Positions 6,659-13,399 of a DNA stretch of 13,944 nucleotides are shown piece after piece. The notes beneath the pieces were generated by a model. The model saw only the letters and a program-made list of their open reading frames with translations, did not search any database and was not told where the DNA came from. The stretch's first letter is position 1, and each line of letters starts with the position of its first letter. The position numbers and the translations under genes were made by a program. This stretch comes from Dehalococcoidia bacterium. Lineage in GTDB: Bacteria > Chloroflexota > Dehalococcoidia > UBA1151 > UBA1328. The stretch covers positions 7,266 through 21,209 of the forward strand of contig JASLNQ010000003.1 in assembly GCA_030745955.1 (NCBI GenBank), given 5' to 3'.

Positions 6659-7690
6659 TCAGTGTGAGTGGGCTGCGACGTGGTCTCCACTGTAGTCGTG
6701 GGCGTCCTGGTGGTGATACGAGTGGCCCGGCGATGACTCGGGATCGACGTGGACCATCACGCGTTCCAGGTGCGGTACGGCATCGAGCAGGGCATGTTCC
6801 ACGGTCGCAGCCACGCCGTGGCCGTCTGACACTTCGAGGTTATTTCGGACGGAGATGCTTACATCGGCGTAGAGCTGGTGGCCCGACCACCTGGCCCGAA
6901 TTTCGGACACGCTGACGACTTCGGGATTGCTGTGGATTGTGGCACGTATCTGCTCCACGACCTCGGGATCGATCCCGTCGAGCAGGTGGGTGAACACCGG
7001 TTTCGCGGCGATGACGAGCATCCGCAGGATCATGACTGCGATTACGAGGCCGACTATCGGGTCGAGGAGACGGAAGCCCAACAGCGCGCCTGTGGCAGCT
7101 GCGACCACGGCAAGGCTAGTGAGTCCGTCGGTGCGGGCGTGATAGCCATCGGCGACCAGCGCGGCGCTGCCGATGCGACGACCGACACGAATACGAAGTA
7201 TGGCTACGCACTCGTTTCCAGCGAAGCCGAAGAAACCTGCGGCCATGAGAATCCACGGAAAATCGATGTCCCTGGGGTTGAACAGGCGGTCGATTGACGT
7301 GTAGGCGGCGATTATGGCGCTTGCGAGGATCAGGAGGAGGACGATGAGACCGGCGAGGTCTTCAACACGGCCATAGCCGTAGGTAAACCGGCTGCCGGGC
7401 TTTCGCCGCATGAGGGCGAAGGCGATCCAGAGCGGCACTGCGGTGGAGGCGTCGCCAAAGTTGTGAACGGTGTCGGAGAGCAGGGCGACGCTGCCGGACA
7501 TGAATACGATGATCAGCTGGATGGCGGCCGTTATTCCCAGGATGGCAAGCGACCATTTGACTGCCCGAATGCCGCTTTCAGTTGCGGAAACGGATTTGAA
7601 CAGTGTTGGATCTACGGTACCGTGGGTGTGTTCGTGTTCGTGGTCGTGGCTGTGGTCGTGATCGTGATCGTGGTCGTGGTCTTGTGACAT
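6659..7690 (-). CDS. Cation diffusion facilitator (CDF) metal exporter
   Basis: This inner-membrane proton-coupled divalent cation exporter, most likely for Zn, Co or Cd, has 343 residues. The N-terminus has 10 histidines at alternate positions 5-23 (HDHDHDHDHSH type), and the last about 22 residues are again His-rich. Six membrane helices follow the N-tail. The first metal-site half is in LLSDTVHNFGD (HxxxD) and the second in VADGYHARTDG (HxxxD), the HD-HD pattern associated with zinc transporters. The C-terminal domain (LLDGIDPEVVEQIRATI onward) fits the ferredoxin-like dimerisation domain. The ATG at 7690 puts the His tail at the very N-terminus; an in-frame ATG at 7732 would add 14 residues. 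The Asp-His run is encoded by a GTGGTC/GTGATC-rich microsatellite on the plus strand (about 7625-7680). A GNAT gene follows 43 bases downstream. Confidence 0.92.
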   Translation of the reverse strand: MSQDHDHDHDHDHSHDHEHEHTHGTVDPTLFKSVSATESGIRAVKWSLAILGITAAIQLIIVFMSGSVALLSDTVHNFGDASTAVPLWIAFALMRRKPGSRFTYGYGRVEDLAGLIVLLLILASAIIAAYTSIDRLFNPRDIDFPWILMAAGFFGFAGNECVAILRIRVGRRIGSAALVADGYHARTDGLTSLAVVAAATGALLGFRLLDPIVGLVIAVMILRMLVIAAKPVFTHLLDGIDPEVVEQIRATIHSNPEVVSVSEIRARWSGHQLYADVSISVRNNLEVSDGHGVAATVEHALLDAVPHLERVMVHVDPESSPGHSYHHQDAHDYSGDHVAAHSH

Positions 7691-7764
7691 CTGGTGCCTG
7701 TCCCTGCCTGGTGTCTTTCGATTATCCACCATGATCCTGGCACGAGCGGCATGCTTACCGTGAG

Positions 7765-7833
7765 GTGCCGATGGCACGTTTTCTGAGAAGTCGGTGGGGA
7801 TTGGCCGGGTTGTGAGTTGGAGCTTCGGGACGG
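7765..7833 (+). repeat. Hairpin repeat with full tail
   Basis: GTGCC-GAT-GGCAC (7765-7777) is followed by GTTTTCTGAG (7778-7787), then a tail with GTCGGTGGGGATTGGCCG and GTTGGAGCTTCGGGACGG ending about 7833. This is the best-preserved single copy and defines the two-part consensus. It lies between divergent genes: the CDF exporter start (minus) and the methyltransferase start (plus). Confidence 0.85.
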
Positions 7834-7898
7834 TTTAGGTTGGTTGGGGCATGTTTTGTGGCGAGGGTCTCGCTAAGCTGTACCGGGGGGATTTGGCG

Positions 7899-7937
7899 AT
7901 GGCGATTGCGATAGGACCGTTGATCACAAATGACTGA
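7899..7937 (+). CDS. Possible 12-codon leader ORF overlapping the methyltransferase start
   Basis: ATG 7899 opens a 12-residue frame (MAIAIGPLITND) whose TGA (7935-7937) lies 3 bases inside the next gene's start ATG 7930. A G-run GGGGGG ends 8 bases before the ATG and could act as a ribosome binding site, whereas ATG 7930 itself has none. Translational coupling through this mini-ORF is possible, but an ORF this short can arise by chance. Confidence 0.2.
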   Translation: MAIAIGPLITND

Positions 7938-8763
7938 ACCGACTGATGCATTCGAGCGGTATTTGCACGGTCATCACCGGTCGGTCGTTTCGGCCCATTC
8001 GGTGCGGCGTGCCAGCGAGTCGGCGGCGTTTATGTTGCCGGAGCTGAAATCACCCATGCGGCTACTCGACTTCGGTTGCGGGCCGGGGACTATCACGATC
8101 GATCTCGCCGAACACCTGTTGCCAGAAGGGTCGGTAGTCGGGATCGACATGTCGCAGCAGGTGATTGGGCAGGCGCGGTCAACGGCGTCTGAACGGCAGA
8201 TACCGAACGTGACGTTCGAGGTGAACAGCGTCTACGAGACCGGGTACGCAACCGGGAGTTTCGACGCCGTTTATGCGCACCAGGTGTTGCAGCACCTGCC
8301 GGAGCCCACGAAGGCGTTGATCGAGGCCCGTCGATTGCTCAGGCCGGGCGGGATTTGCGGGGTGAGAGAGGTCGACTGGGGGACGGTGGCGGTCTGGCCT
8401 GACGACGGGAGGCTGGTCCGTTTCCTTGACGTTTATCACCGGGTGGCAGAGCGCAACGGTGGCGACGCGGATGCCGGTCGCCACTTGAAGCAGTGGTTTG
8501 TGGATGCGGGTTTTTCCGATCTTGCGGTCACTACGTCTACGTGGACGTTCTCGGAAGGCGACGGGCTGAGCTGGTGGGGCGAACAGTGGGCTGAACGAAT
8601 TGTCAGTTCGAATATTGCGACCAGCGCGGTGGAGTACGGGATTGCGACCGAAGAAGAGCTGGCCGAGATTTCACAGGGGTGGCTCGATTGGATCCAGGCA
8701 CCCGGTGCATTCTTTGCGTTCACACAGGTTGAGGTTGTGGGGCGACAGGGACCTGGCGGTTGA
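7930..8763 (+). CDS. Class I SAM-dependent methyltransferase
   Basis: This predicted cytoplasmic methyltransferase has 277 residues. Motif I is LLDFGCGPGTIT (45-56), the acidic ribose-binding residue is in VVGIDMS, and FDAVYAHQVLQHLPEP with LLRPGG forms the following strands of the Rossmann-like fold. It resembles the UbiE/Methyltransf_11 group of small-molecule methyltransferases. The C-terminal 130 residues (VDWGTVAVWPD through WLDWIQAPGAFFAFTQ) form an additional cap region rich in Trp that probably defines the acceptor. No Shine-Dalgarno sequence precedes ATG 7930. A cupin gene follows about 60 bases downstream on the same strand. The substrate is unknown. The gene ends with an ordinary TGA, which shows that TGA is a normal stop in this genome. 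Confidence 0.88.
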   Translation: MTEPTDAFERYLHGHHRSVVSAHSVRRASESAAFMLPELKSPMRLLDFGCGPGTITIDLAEHLLPEGSVVGIDMSQQVIGQARSTASERQIPNVTFEVNSVYETGYATGSFDAVYAHQVLQHLPEPTKALIEARRLLRPGGICGVREVDWGTVAVWPDDGRLVRFLDVYHRVAERNGGDADAGRHLKQWFVDAGFSDLAVTTSTWTFSEGDGLSWWGEQWAERIVSSNIATSAVEYGIATEEELAEISQGWLDWIQAPGAFFAFTQVEVVGRQGPGG

Positions 8764-8822
8764 GGGATCTTGTGCCTGCCGGACAATGGCTCCTACAGCT
8801 CGGAGGACTTATTTTGCAGAAG

Positions 8823-9176
8823 ATGAAGGTGACCCGGATTTACACTGGAGACGATATGCAGTCACACTTCGAGGGCATCGAGGTCGAGATCGGGCCGAGT
8901 CCGCAGGGCCACGGGTCGCTGTCGGAGCGGTTCCCGGCGAGCGGCGTGATCTTCAGGGAGACCGATGGTGACTACGACCTCGATTTCCACGTTGCGCCGC
9001 GTCGGCAGTACGTGGTGAACCTCGATGGGTCGGTCGAGATCACGGTGGGGAGCGGCGAGACGCGGGTGATAGGTCCGGGCGAGGTGTTCCTGGCGGAGGA
9101 TACGACGGGGCAGGGACACATTAGCCGGGCGGTGGATGGGCAGGTGCGCCACTCGCTGTGGATAACTCTCGACTAG
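8823..9176 (+). CDS. Small cupin-fold protein
   Basis: This is a single-domain cupin of 117 residues. The conserved start MKVTRIYTGDD is followed by SERFPASGVIFRET, then cupin motif 1 around DFHVAPRRQYVVNLDG (H56) and motif 2 in GPGEVFLAEDTTGQGH. Motif 1 retains only one histidine, and Gln62 is near the usual Glu position, so the metal site is incomplete and the protein may be binding or regulatory rather than a dioxygenase. The start is uncertain: GGAGG at 8802-8806 is ideally spaced (7 bases) for TTG 8814, which would add three residues, while ATG 8823 is 16 bases away. I keep the ATG because the family block begins there. The gene probably shares a transcript with the methyltransferase upstream. 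Its TAG abuts a hairpin repeat. Confidence 0.82.
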   Translation: MKVTRIYTGDDMQSHFEGIEVEIGPSPQGHGSLSERFPASGVIFRETDGDYDLDFHVAPRRQYVVNLDGSVEITVGSGETRVIGPGEVFLAEDTTGQGHISRAVDGQVRHSLWITLD

Positions 9177-9177
9177 T

Positions 9178-9230
9178 GTCGCTAGCGACGTTTACTGAGA
9201 GGTGCGAGGGGTTGGGGGTTTAGTCGGATT
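9178..9230 (+). repeat. Hairpin repeat with alternate stem, after the cupin gene
   Basis: GTCGC-TA-GCGAC (9178-9189), a perfect 12-base palindrome, is followed by GTTTACTGAG (9190-9199) and a diverged tail (GAGGGGTTGGGGGTTTAG). The stem is the GTCGC/GCGAC version also seen at 5921, not GTGCC/GGCAC. It begins 1 base after the cupin stop and lies between convergent genes, ending inside or next to the 3' end of the TPR gene. Confidence 0.75.
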
Positions 9231-9759
9231 CTGGGCTTGTGCGGGCGTCGTGTAGCATTTCATTGAGGCGTACCTGGTCGACACCGAGTGTCCGTGCCGT
9301 GGCGGCGTCCTGTTCCGATTCCGCTTCATCCCCACGTTCCATACGTGCGACAGCACGGTTGGCGTAGGCCTCAGCCCACTCGGGTTTGAGCCGGATCGCT
9401 TCTGAAAAGTCCTTTATCGCGTCGTCAAGCTGTCCCGCTGCGTAGTGGGTGTTGCCGCGGTCGAGGTAGGTGTCGGGGTAGGTGGGCTCGAGGCGCACGG
9501 CCACGTCGAAGTCGACAATCGCCTCGTTATATTGGCCGTTACGTGCGAAGGCGTCGGCGCGGTGGTGGTAGAGCTTCGACGAGTCGGGGGTCATCGAGAT
9601 TGCGTTCGTGAAGTGCTTGATCGCGAGCGCGGGCTTGCCGTTTGCGACGGCCTGAATACCCTTTTCGTAAGAGTCGAGCGATTTTTCGGGGGCCGACAGG
9701 TTCCGCCTCCGAATGCGATCGATCAGGTCTGTAAGCCAGCCCGGGTTAAGAAGTCCCAC
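9220..9759 (-). CDS. Tetratricopeptide repeat protein
   Basis: This 179-residue protein carries about four consecutive TPR units from residue 27 to 160. Examples are ALAIKHFTNAISMTPDS, NEAIVDFDVAVRLEPTY and DDAIKDFSEAIRLKPEW, each with the W/Y-G-A-F-A-P spacing of the family. TPRs are protein-binding helical hairpins; the partner is not evident. There is no signal peptide; the N-terminus is amphipathic and basic (LIDRIRRRN), so a cytoplasmic location is likely. The start is GTG 9759, one base after the TAG of the VOC gene, so translation is probably coupled to it. The 3' end runs close to the repeat behind the convergent cupin gene. Confidence 0.85.
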   Translation of the reverse strand: MGLLNPGWLTDLIDRIRRRNLSAPEKSLDSYEKGIQAVANGKPALAIKHFTNAISMTPDSSKLYHHRADAFARNGQYNEAIVDFDVAVRLEPTYPDTYLDRGNTHYAAGQLDDAIKDFSEAIRLKPEWAEAYANRAVARMERGDEAESEQDAATARTLGVDQVRLNEMLHDARTSPESD

Positions 9760-9760
9760 G

Positions 9761-10237
9761 CTAGTTTTCCGTGGAACCTTCGGGCCTGGGATGGCGGGAG
9801 ATCATTTCGAGCCAGTTGCCGTCGGGGTCCTGGAAGTAAATGGCGTACCTGGCCCACGGGTATTCGGCGTCGCGCTCGTACGTCGGTCCGAACACGTGTA
9901 TCCCCTCGGCTTCAAGGCGTTCACGCCAGGTCGGGACGTCGTCGACGACCATCGCGGCGTGCGCCGAGCCGGGTTTGTTGCGTTCGAACTGGTCGGACCG
10001 TGCTTCGCTCCTTGGAAACTGGTATTCGAGGAGTTCGATCGAGTGGCCGTCGCCAACGCCGACGTAGGCCATGCGTATTTTGACCTTTTCGTAGCCGACC
10101 ACTTCGGCGAGCCAGGGTAGGTCGGTGGTGGCGGGCTGGCGTTCGATGGTCATGCCTATGACGCGGGTGTAGAAGTCGATAGAGCGGTCGATGTCGCTGA
10201 CGACGAAGCCGGTGTGGTAGATGGTTTGGGGTTTCAT
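9761..10237 (-). CDS. VOC family (glyoxalase/dioxygenase-like) protein
   Basis: This 158-residue protein has two paired beta-alpha-beta modules of the vicinal oxygen chelate fold. The four metal-ligand positions are all filled: H8 (YHTGFVV), E68 (SIELLEY), H93 (SAHAAMVVDD) and E144 (NWLEMIS). That pattern fits a catalytically competent glyoxalase-, epimerase- or lyase-type enzyme; the substrate cannot be named. FQDPDGNWLEM is the standard C-terminal signature. The frame is open upstream to 10426, but that extension is translated intergenic repeat (it reads KDGTQLTKSANRPH and similar), so ATG 10237 is chosen. A -10-like TAAACT (minus strand, 10248-10253) sits 10 bases before it with no ribosome binding site. 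The TPR gene follows with a 1-base gap. Confidence 0.88.
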   Translation of the reverse strand: MKPQTIYHTGFVVSDIDRSIDFYTRVIGMTIERQPATTDLPWLAEVVGYEKVKIRMAYVGVGDGHSIELLEYQFPRSEARSDQFERNKPGSAHAAMVVDDVPTWRERLEAEGIHVFGPTYERDAEYPWARYAIYFQDPDGNWLEMISRHPRPEGSTEN

Positions 10238-10296
10238 GGTGGCGTGCAGTTTAGCGGGTGTTTGGTGCGGCCTGTTTGCCGACTTGGTTAGTTGCG

Positions 10297-10435
10297 TGCC
10301 GTCCTTCGAGAGCCTCGGGATGGCATTTTGGGGGGCGAGAGGTGGTTGGCTGAGGTAGGAAATGACCCATCCTCGCGCCCAATGGGCACCCGCCTCCCTG
10401 CCAGGGAGGGAGGAAATGGACCCCATCCCTTGCCT
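10297..10435. repeat. Palindrome-rich intergenic REP-like segment
   Basis: Lying between two minus-strand genes, this segment holds CCTTCGAGAGCCTCGGGATG, which resembles widespread bacterial intergenic repeats whose spurious translation reads like HPEALEG. It also holds a small hairpin GCCC-AAT-GGGC (10377-10387) and a strong one, CCTCCCT-GCC-AGGGAGG (10393-10409). On the minus strand the last two lie about 35-65 bases after the amidohydrolase stop and could help end its transcript, but no T-run follows. This element differs in sequence from the GTGCC/GGCAC family. Confidence 0.5.
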
Positions 10436-10444
10436 GGTTTTGCA

Positions 10445-11353
10445 CTAAATTCGGAAGTATTTTTCGGCGTTGTCGTGGAAGAGTTTTGCGCGTTCGGAGT
10501 CGGTGAAGCCGGACGTGATTTCGTCGTAGGCGTTCCAGAGGGTTACATAGTCGCTGAACAGGCTGTCTACGGGGAAGTTCGAGGCGAACATGCAGCGGTC
10601 GACGCCAAAGATGTCGATGGCGTCGAGCACGAACGGTGCGATCGACTCGGGGGTCCACTGCTGGTCAAGCATTCCGAGGGCCGAGATCTTCGCAGAGACG
10701 TTCGGTGCCGATCCCAGGGCTTCCAGTCCTTTCCGCCATTCGCGGAGTTCTCCGGGCGTGCGTCCGATGGGCATGGCGGTGTGGCCCATGACCATGGGCA
10801 CTTCGGGAATTTCGTTGGCGAGTTGGGCGGCCTCTTGCAGTTGCCACGGCCAGACCTGCAGTTCGAACATGCCGTTGAACCTGGCAATCAGTTTGAACCC
10901 GGCGCGCCATTGCGGGTCGCCCATGAGGTCGCCGGCTTCGGCGAACCGGAAGTTCGAGCGGTCGTCGGACCAGTTCAGCATGTGGCGGATGCCGCGCCAG
11001 TTGGCGTGCTCGGCGTGGCGTTCGAGTACACCTTCGACGTTCGGATCGGAGAGGTTTGCGTAGGCGACGATCCCATTGGGCATGCCGTTCGATGCGGGGT
11101 CGTCGGCCACGCTCTGCAGCCATGCGGTTTCACCGACGGGATCGGCGTTGTGGTCCCATTCGGCCTGGACATGCACGGATTTCTTGAGCGGGATGCCTTC
11201 GGCGTGCCTGTGGAAGTCGGAGATCAGGTACGACTGGCGGATCGGCGTGTAGTCGCCAACGAAGTGGTCGATACCTTCCTGCAGCCAGGGGTAGGGGTTG
11301 TTTTCGAGGTCCCAGAGGTGGTGATGGGTGTCGATGAATGGGGGGACTGGCAA
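10445..11353 (-). CDS. Amidohydrolase_2 family metal-dependent hydrolase
   Basis: This TIM-barrel hydrolase (or decarboxylase) has 302 residues. The N-terminal metal motif is FIDTHHHLWD (H10-H12). SVHVQAEWD (H61), RGIRHML, MVMGHTAMPIG (H191) and MFASNFPVDSLF (D263) follow in the order typical of lactonase/2-pyrone-dicarboxylate-hydrolase-like members. The substrate is not identifiable. The frame is open to 11407, but those extra residues are the antisense translation of the hairpin repeats at 11372-11417. I therefore place the start at TTG 11353 (MPVPPFIDTHHH), preceded by a weak AGAGAAAG site. The gene lies 206 bases downstream of the isomerase-like gene on the same strand, with the repeats in between. 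Confidence 0.85.
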   Translation of the reverse strand: MPVPPFIDTHHHLWDLENNPYPWLQEGIDHFVGDYTPIRQSYLISDFHRHAEGIPLKKSVHVQAEWDHNADPVGETAWLQSVADDPASNGMPNGIVAYANLSDPNVEGVLERHAEHANWRGIRHMLNWSDDRSNFRFAEAGDLMGDPQWRAGFKLIARFNGMFELQVWPWQLQEAAQLANEIPEVPMVMGHTAMPIGRTPGELREWRKGLEALGSAPNVSAKISALGMLDQQWTPESIAPFVLDAIDIFGVDRCMFASNFPVDSLFSDYVTLWNAYDEITSGFTDSERAKLFHDNAEKYFRI

Positions 11354-11371
11354 TGTATTGCTTTCTCTGAG

Positions 11372-11463
11372 GTGCCGTGGGCACGTTTTCCGAGGTGCCA
11401 TTGGCACGTTTTCTGAGAGGTCGATAAGTGCTGGCTGATTCGTTTGCCCGAGCTTCGGGGTGG
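11372..11463 (+). repeat. Tandem pair of hairpin repeat units with tail
   Basis: Unit one is GTGCC-GTG-GGCAC then GTTTTCCGAG (11372-11394). Unit two is GTGCC-ATT-GGCAC then GTTTTCTGAG (11395-11417). The period is exactly 23 bases. A diverged tail (GAGGTCGATAAGTGCTGG through GAGCTTCGGGGTGG) ends near 11463. Relative to the minus-strand genes it lies 19 bases before the TTG start of the amidohydrolase, so here it is in a 5' rather than 3' flank. Confidence 0.85.
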
Positions 11464-11559
11464 TGAGTGCCGGGGCCAGTTTAGCCGGGTGTGAGCGCCG
11501 ATGTCACGCACGGGCACCAGACACACGTTTGCCAGAAGCGCTACCGGTGTTGCGTGAAC

Positions 11560-12372
11560 CTACTTGCTGGCTCGGGTGAGGGTTGATCTCAGGGCGTTGA
11601 CGGCAACTTCGAACAGCTCCGGTGTCGTTGAGCCGCCAAACTGGCCACCGCTCGAAAGATGGGGCTCGAGGTTGAACCGGTCTTTGAAGCCGCGCTCGAG
11701 TGCGTCACGGAATATCTCCTCGACGTGGCCGTCGCCTTCACCTGCTGGCACCACCTTGCCGGTTTTTGCAACGGCGTCTTTTACGTCGAAGTAAACGATG
11801 TGATTGCGAAGTTTGTTCCAGCATTGCAGAGTATCTTCGCCGCACTGGATGAAGTTGGCGAAGTCGAAGCAGAGGCCGAGCCGGGGCAGGTTCGTGGCGA
11901 GGTCGAGGCATCGGTCGCCGGTGTCGCCGTAAACGTCTTTTTCGTTTTCGTGAATAAGCGTCACGCCGGACTCTTCTGCTGCATCAAGCATTGCGCCCAG
12001 GCGGTCGATCACTTGCGATCGAATGTTTTCCGCGGGAACTCCCGGATCACGGTAGAACGAGAAGATTCGAATTCGGTCCGCACCGATTTCGTGGGCAATT
12101 GTGGCTGCAGTTCGTACACCATCGATCGAGATTCGGGCGGCTTCGGAGATGTTCGTTTTACCAAGCGGGCTGCCGACAGCGTGAAAGGTTAAGCCGTGAA
12201 TTCCGGCGATGCTCTTGAGGTCGTGGAGTTCGCCGGTTGAGAGCTCCATGACGTTCTTGCCCCAGGCGCCGCGAAGTTGAATCTCGTTGATACCATGTCG
12301 CTCGAGGATCGAGAACTGCAGTTCGGGGTCGGGACTGATCTCGTCGGCGAACGCGGATAGTTTCCAGTTCAT
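11560..12372 (-). CDS. Sugar phosphate isomerase/epimerase-like TIM-barrel protein
   Basis: This 270-residue protein belongs to the xylose-isomerase-like TIM-barrel (AP endonuclease 2 fold) group. Blocks visible are LSAFADEISPDPELQFSI (5-22), INEIQLRGAWG, TFHAVGSPLGK, RIRIFSFYR, LIHENEKDVYGD (E142/E144), GLCFDFANFIQ (D170), YFDVKDAVA and FNLEPHLSSGG (E236). The Glu, Asp and Glu positions match the usual divalent-metal ligands, so it is probably an active isomerase, epimerase or dehydratase on a sugar or polyol; the substrate is unknown. The start is ATG 12372, matching the conserved MNWKLSAFADE beginning; upstream open frame to 12519 is low quality. It is transcribed divergently from the SDR gene (166-base gap). 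Confidence 0.86.
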   Translation of the reverse strand: MNWKLSAFADEISPDPELQFSILERHGINEIQLRGAWGKNVMELSTGELHDLKSIAGIHGLTFHAVGSPLGKTNISEAARISIDGVRTAATIAHEIGADRIRIFSFYRDPGVPAENIRSQVIDRLGAMLDAAEESGVTLIHENEKDVYGDTGDRCLDLATNLPRLGLCFDFANFIQCGEDTLQCWNKLRNHIVYFDVKDAVAKTGKVVPAGEGDGHVEEIFRDALERGFKDRFNLEPHLSSGGQFGGSTTPELFEVAVNALRSTLTRASK

Positions 12373-12523
12373 TGATTGACTCAGGACTGGGTGTGGGATT
12401 TGTTGAGACACCGCGATTTTCGGAGATGCGATGATATAGAAATCGGGACGATGCTCGATGGAGCCGAAGTGCGCGAGCGGGTGTGCAAGCAAAACTGGGT
12501 ACGGCTGGGGCTCGCCCACAGGT

Positions 12524-12529
12524 TATGGT
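12524..12529 (+). promoter_or_regulatory. Candidate -10 box close to the SDR start
   Basis: TATGGT ends 9 bases before ATG 12539, so transcription would start 1-3 bases upstream of the start codon and give an essentially leaderless mRNA. It is the second such arrangement in the window, after the one at 3845. No clear -35 was found. Confidence 0.28.
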
Positions 12530-12538
12530 TAGGGACCG

Positions 12539-13399
12539 ATGATCGATCCACAGCTTGCGGGCAAGGTTGCGCTTGTGACGGGTGCCAATCACGGGATTGG
12601 CGCTGAGACCGCGGTTGCGCTGGCTGCGCAGGGCGTTTTGGTCTTCGTCACTTACCTGAGTTTTGAAAATCCCGCGCCCGGAGGCGACGTAACGGTTGGT
12701 GGCGAGGCCAGGTATCACGCTGAGCAGGCGCGGAACGCGGACGAAGTAGTGGAGCAGATCAGGTCCGGCGGCGGGTTGGCGTCGGCCCTGGAATGTGATC
12801 TTTCTGAACCGGCGAACATCGCCATTCTGTTCGACCGCGTGGAATCTGAGCTGGGAGCGGTGGATATCCTCGTGAACAACGCCACGGGATGGATGTCGGA
12901 CAGTTTTCTGCCCTCGGATTTCGAGCCAGGTAACCCGGAGGAGCGCTGGTCTGTACCAACGCAGTTGACGGTCGAGAGTCACGACCTCCATTTCAACATG
13001 ACCAGCCGTGGCACCGTGCTGATGATGACCGAGTTTGTGAACCGGTTCATTGCGAGGAAAGCAAGGTGGGGCCGGGTAATAAACATCAGTACCGACGCCG
13101 CCAGGGCGTTCGCAAGGGAGGTTTCGTACGGGGCGAGCAAGTATGCCGTGGAGAGTTACAGCAGGAGCGCTGCGGAGGAGCTGGGTCCGCTTGGAATCAC
13201 TGTGAATATCGTGTCGCCGGGGCCGATTCAGACCGGGTATATTCCGCCGGGGAGCGAACCGACGATCGTGGCAGACACGCCACTGGGCCGTGTCGGAATG
13301 CCGGATGATGTTGCCGATGTGATCGTGTTCCTGGCATCGGAGCAGGCGAGGTGGGTAACGGGGCAGTTGATCCATGTCGGTGGCGGGCACCGGATGTAG
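12539..13399 (+). CDS. Short-chain dehydrogenase/reductase (SDR)
   Basis: This NAD(P)-dependent oxidoreductase has 286 residues. The cofactor motif is TGANHGIG (14-21), with DILVNNAT (109-116, Thr where NNAG is usual). The catalytic tetrad is complete: N153, S184 (INISTDAA), Y197 and K201 (YGASK). IVSPGPIQTGYIPPG and the C-terminal FLASEQARWVTGQLIHVGGG follow the classical SDR pattern of ketoacyl-reductase-like members. The region after beta-2 (about residues 42-68) is longer than in minimal SDRs and probably forms a lid over the cofactor. Start ATG 12539 has an AGGGA only 3 bases before it. It diverges from the isomerase-like gene, with which it may share a sugar- or polyol-related role; that is inference. 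The stop TAG directly abuts a hairpin repeat. Confidence 0.9.
   Translation: MIDPQLAGKVALVTGANHGIGAETAVALAAQGVLVFVTYLSFENPAPGGDVTVGGEARYHAEQARNADEVVEQIRSGGGLASALECDLSEPANIAILFDRVESELGAVDILVNNATGWMSDSFLPSDFEPGNPEERWSVPTQLTVESHDLHFNMTSRGTVLMMTEFVNRFIARKARWGRVINISTDAARAFAREVSYGASKYAVESYSRSAAEELGPLGITVNIVSPGPIQTGYIPPGSEPTIVADTPLGRVGMPDDVADVIVFLASEQARWVTGQLIHVGGGHRM

Noticed and set aside
7620..7690. GTGGTC/GTGATC microsatellite as a regulatory repeat
   Set aside because: Explained by the codons of the Asp-His tail of the CDF exporter.
10292..11416. Plus-strand open frame of 374 codons
   Set aside because: Antisense to the amidohydrolase, which has conserved metal motifs; its first part is translated intergenic repeat.
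12158..13390. Minus-strand open frame of 410 codons
   Set aside because: It overlaps the SDR and the start of the isomerase-like gene, both with intact motifs; Arg-rich and without recognisable domains.
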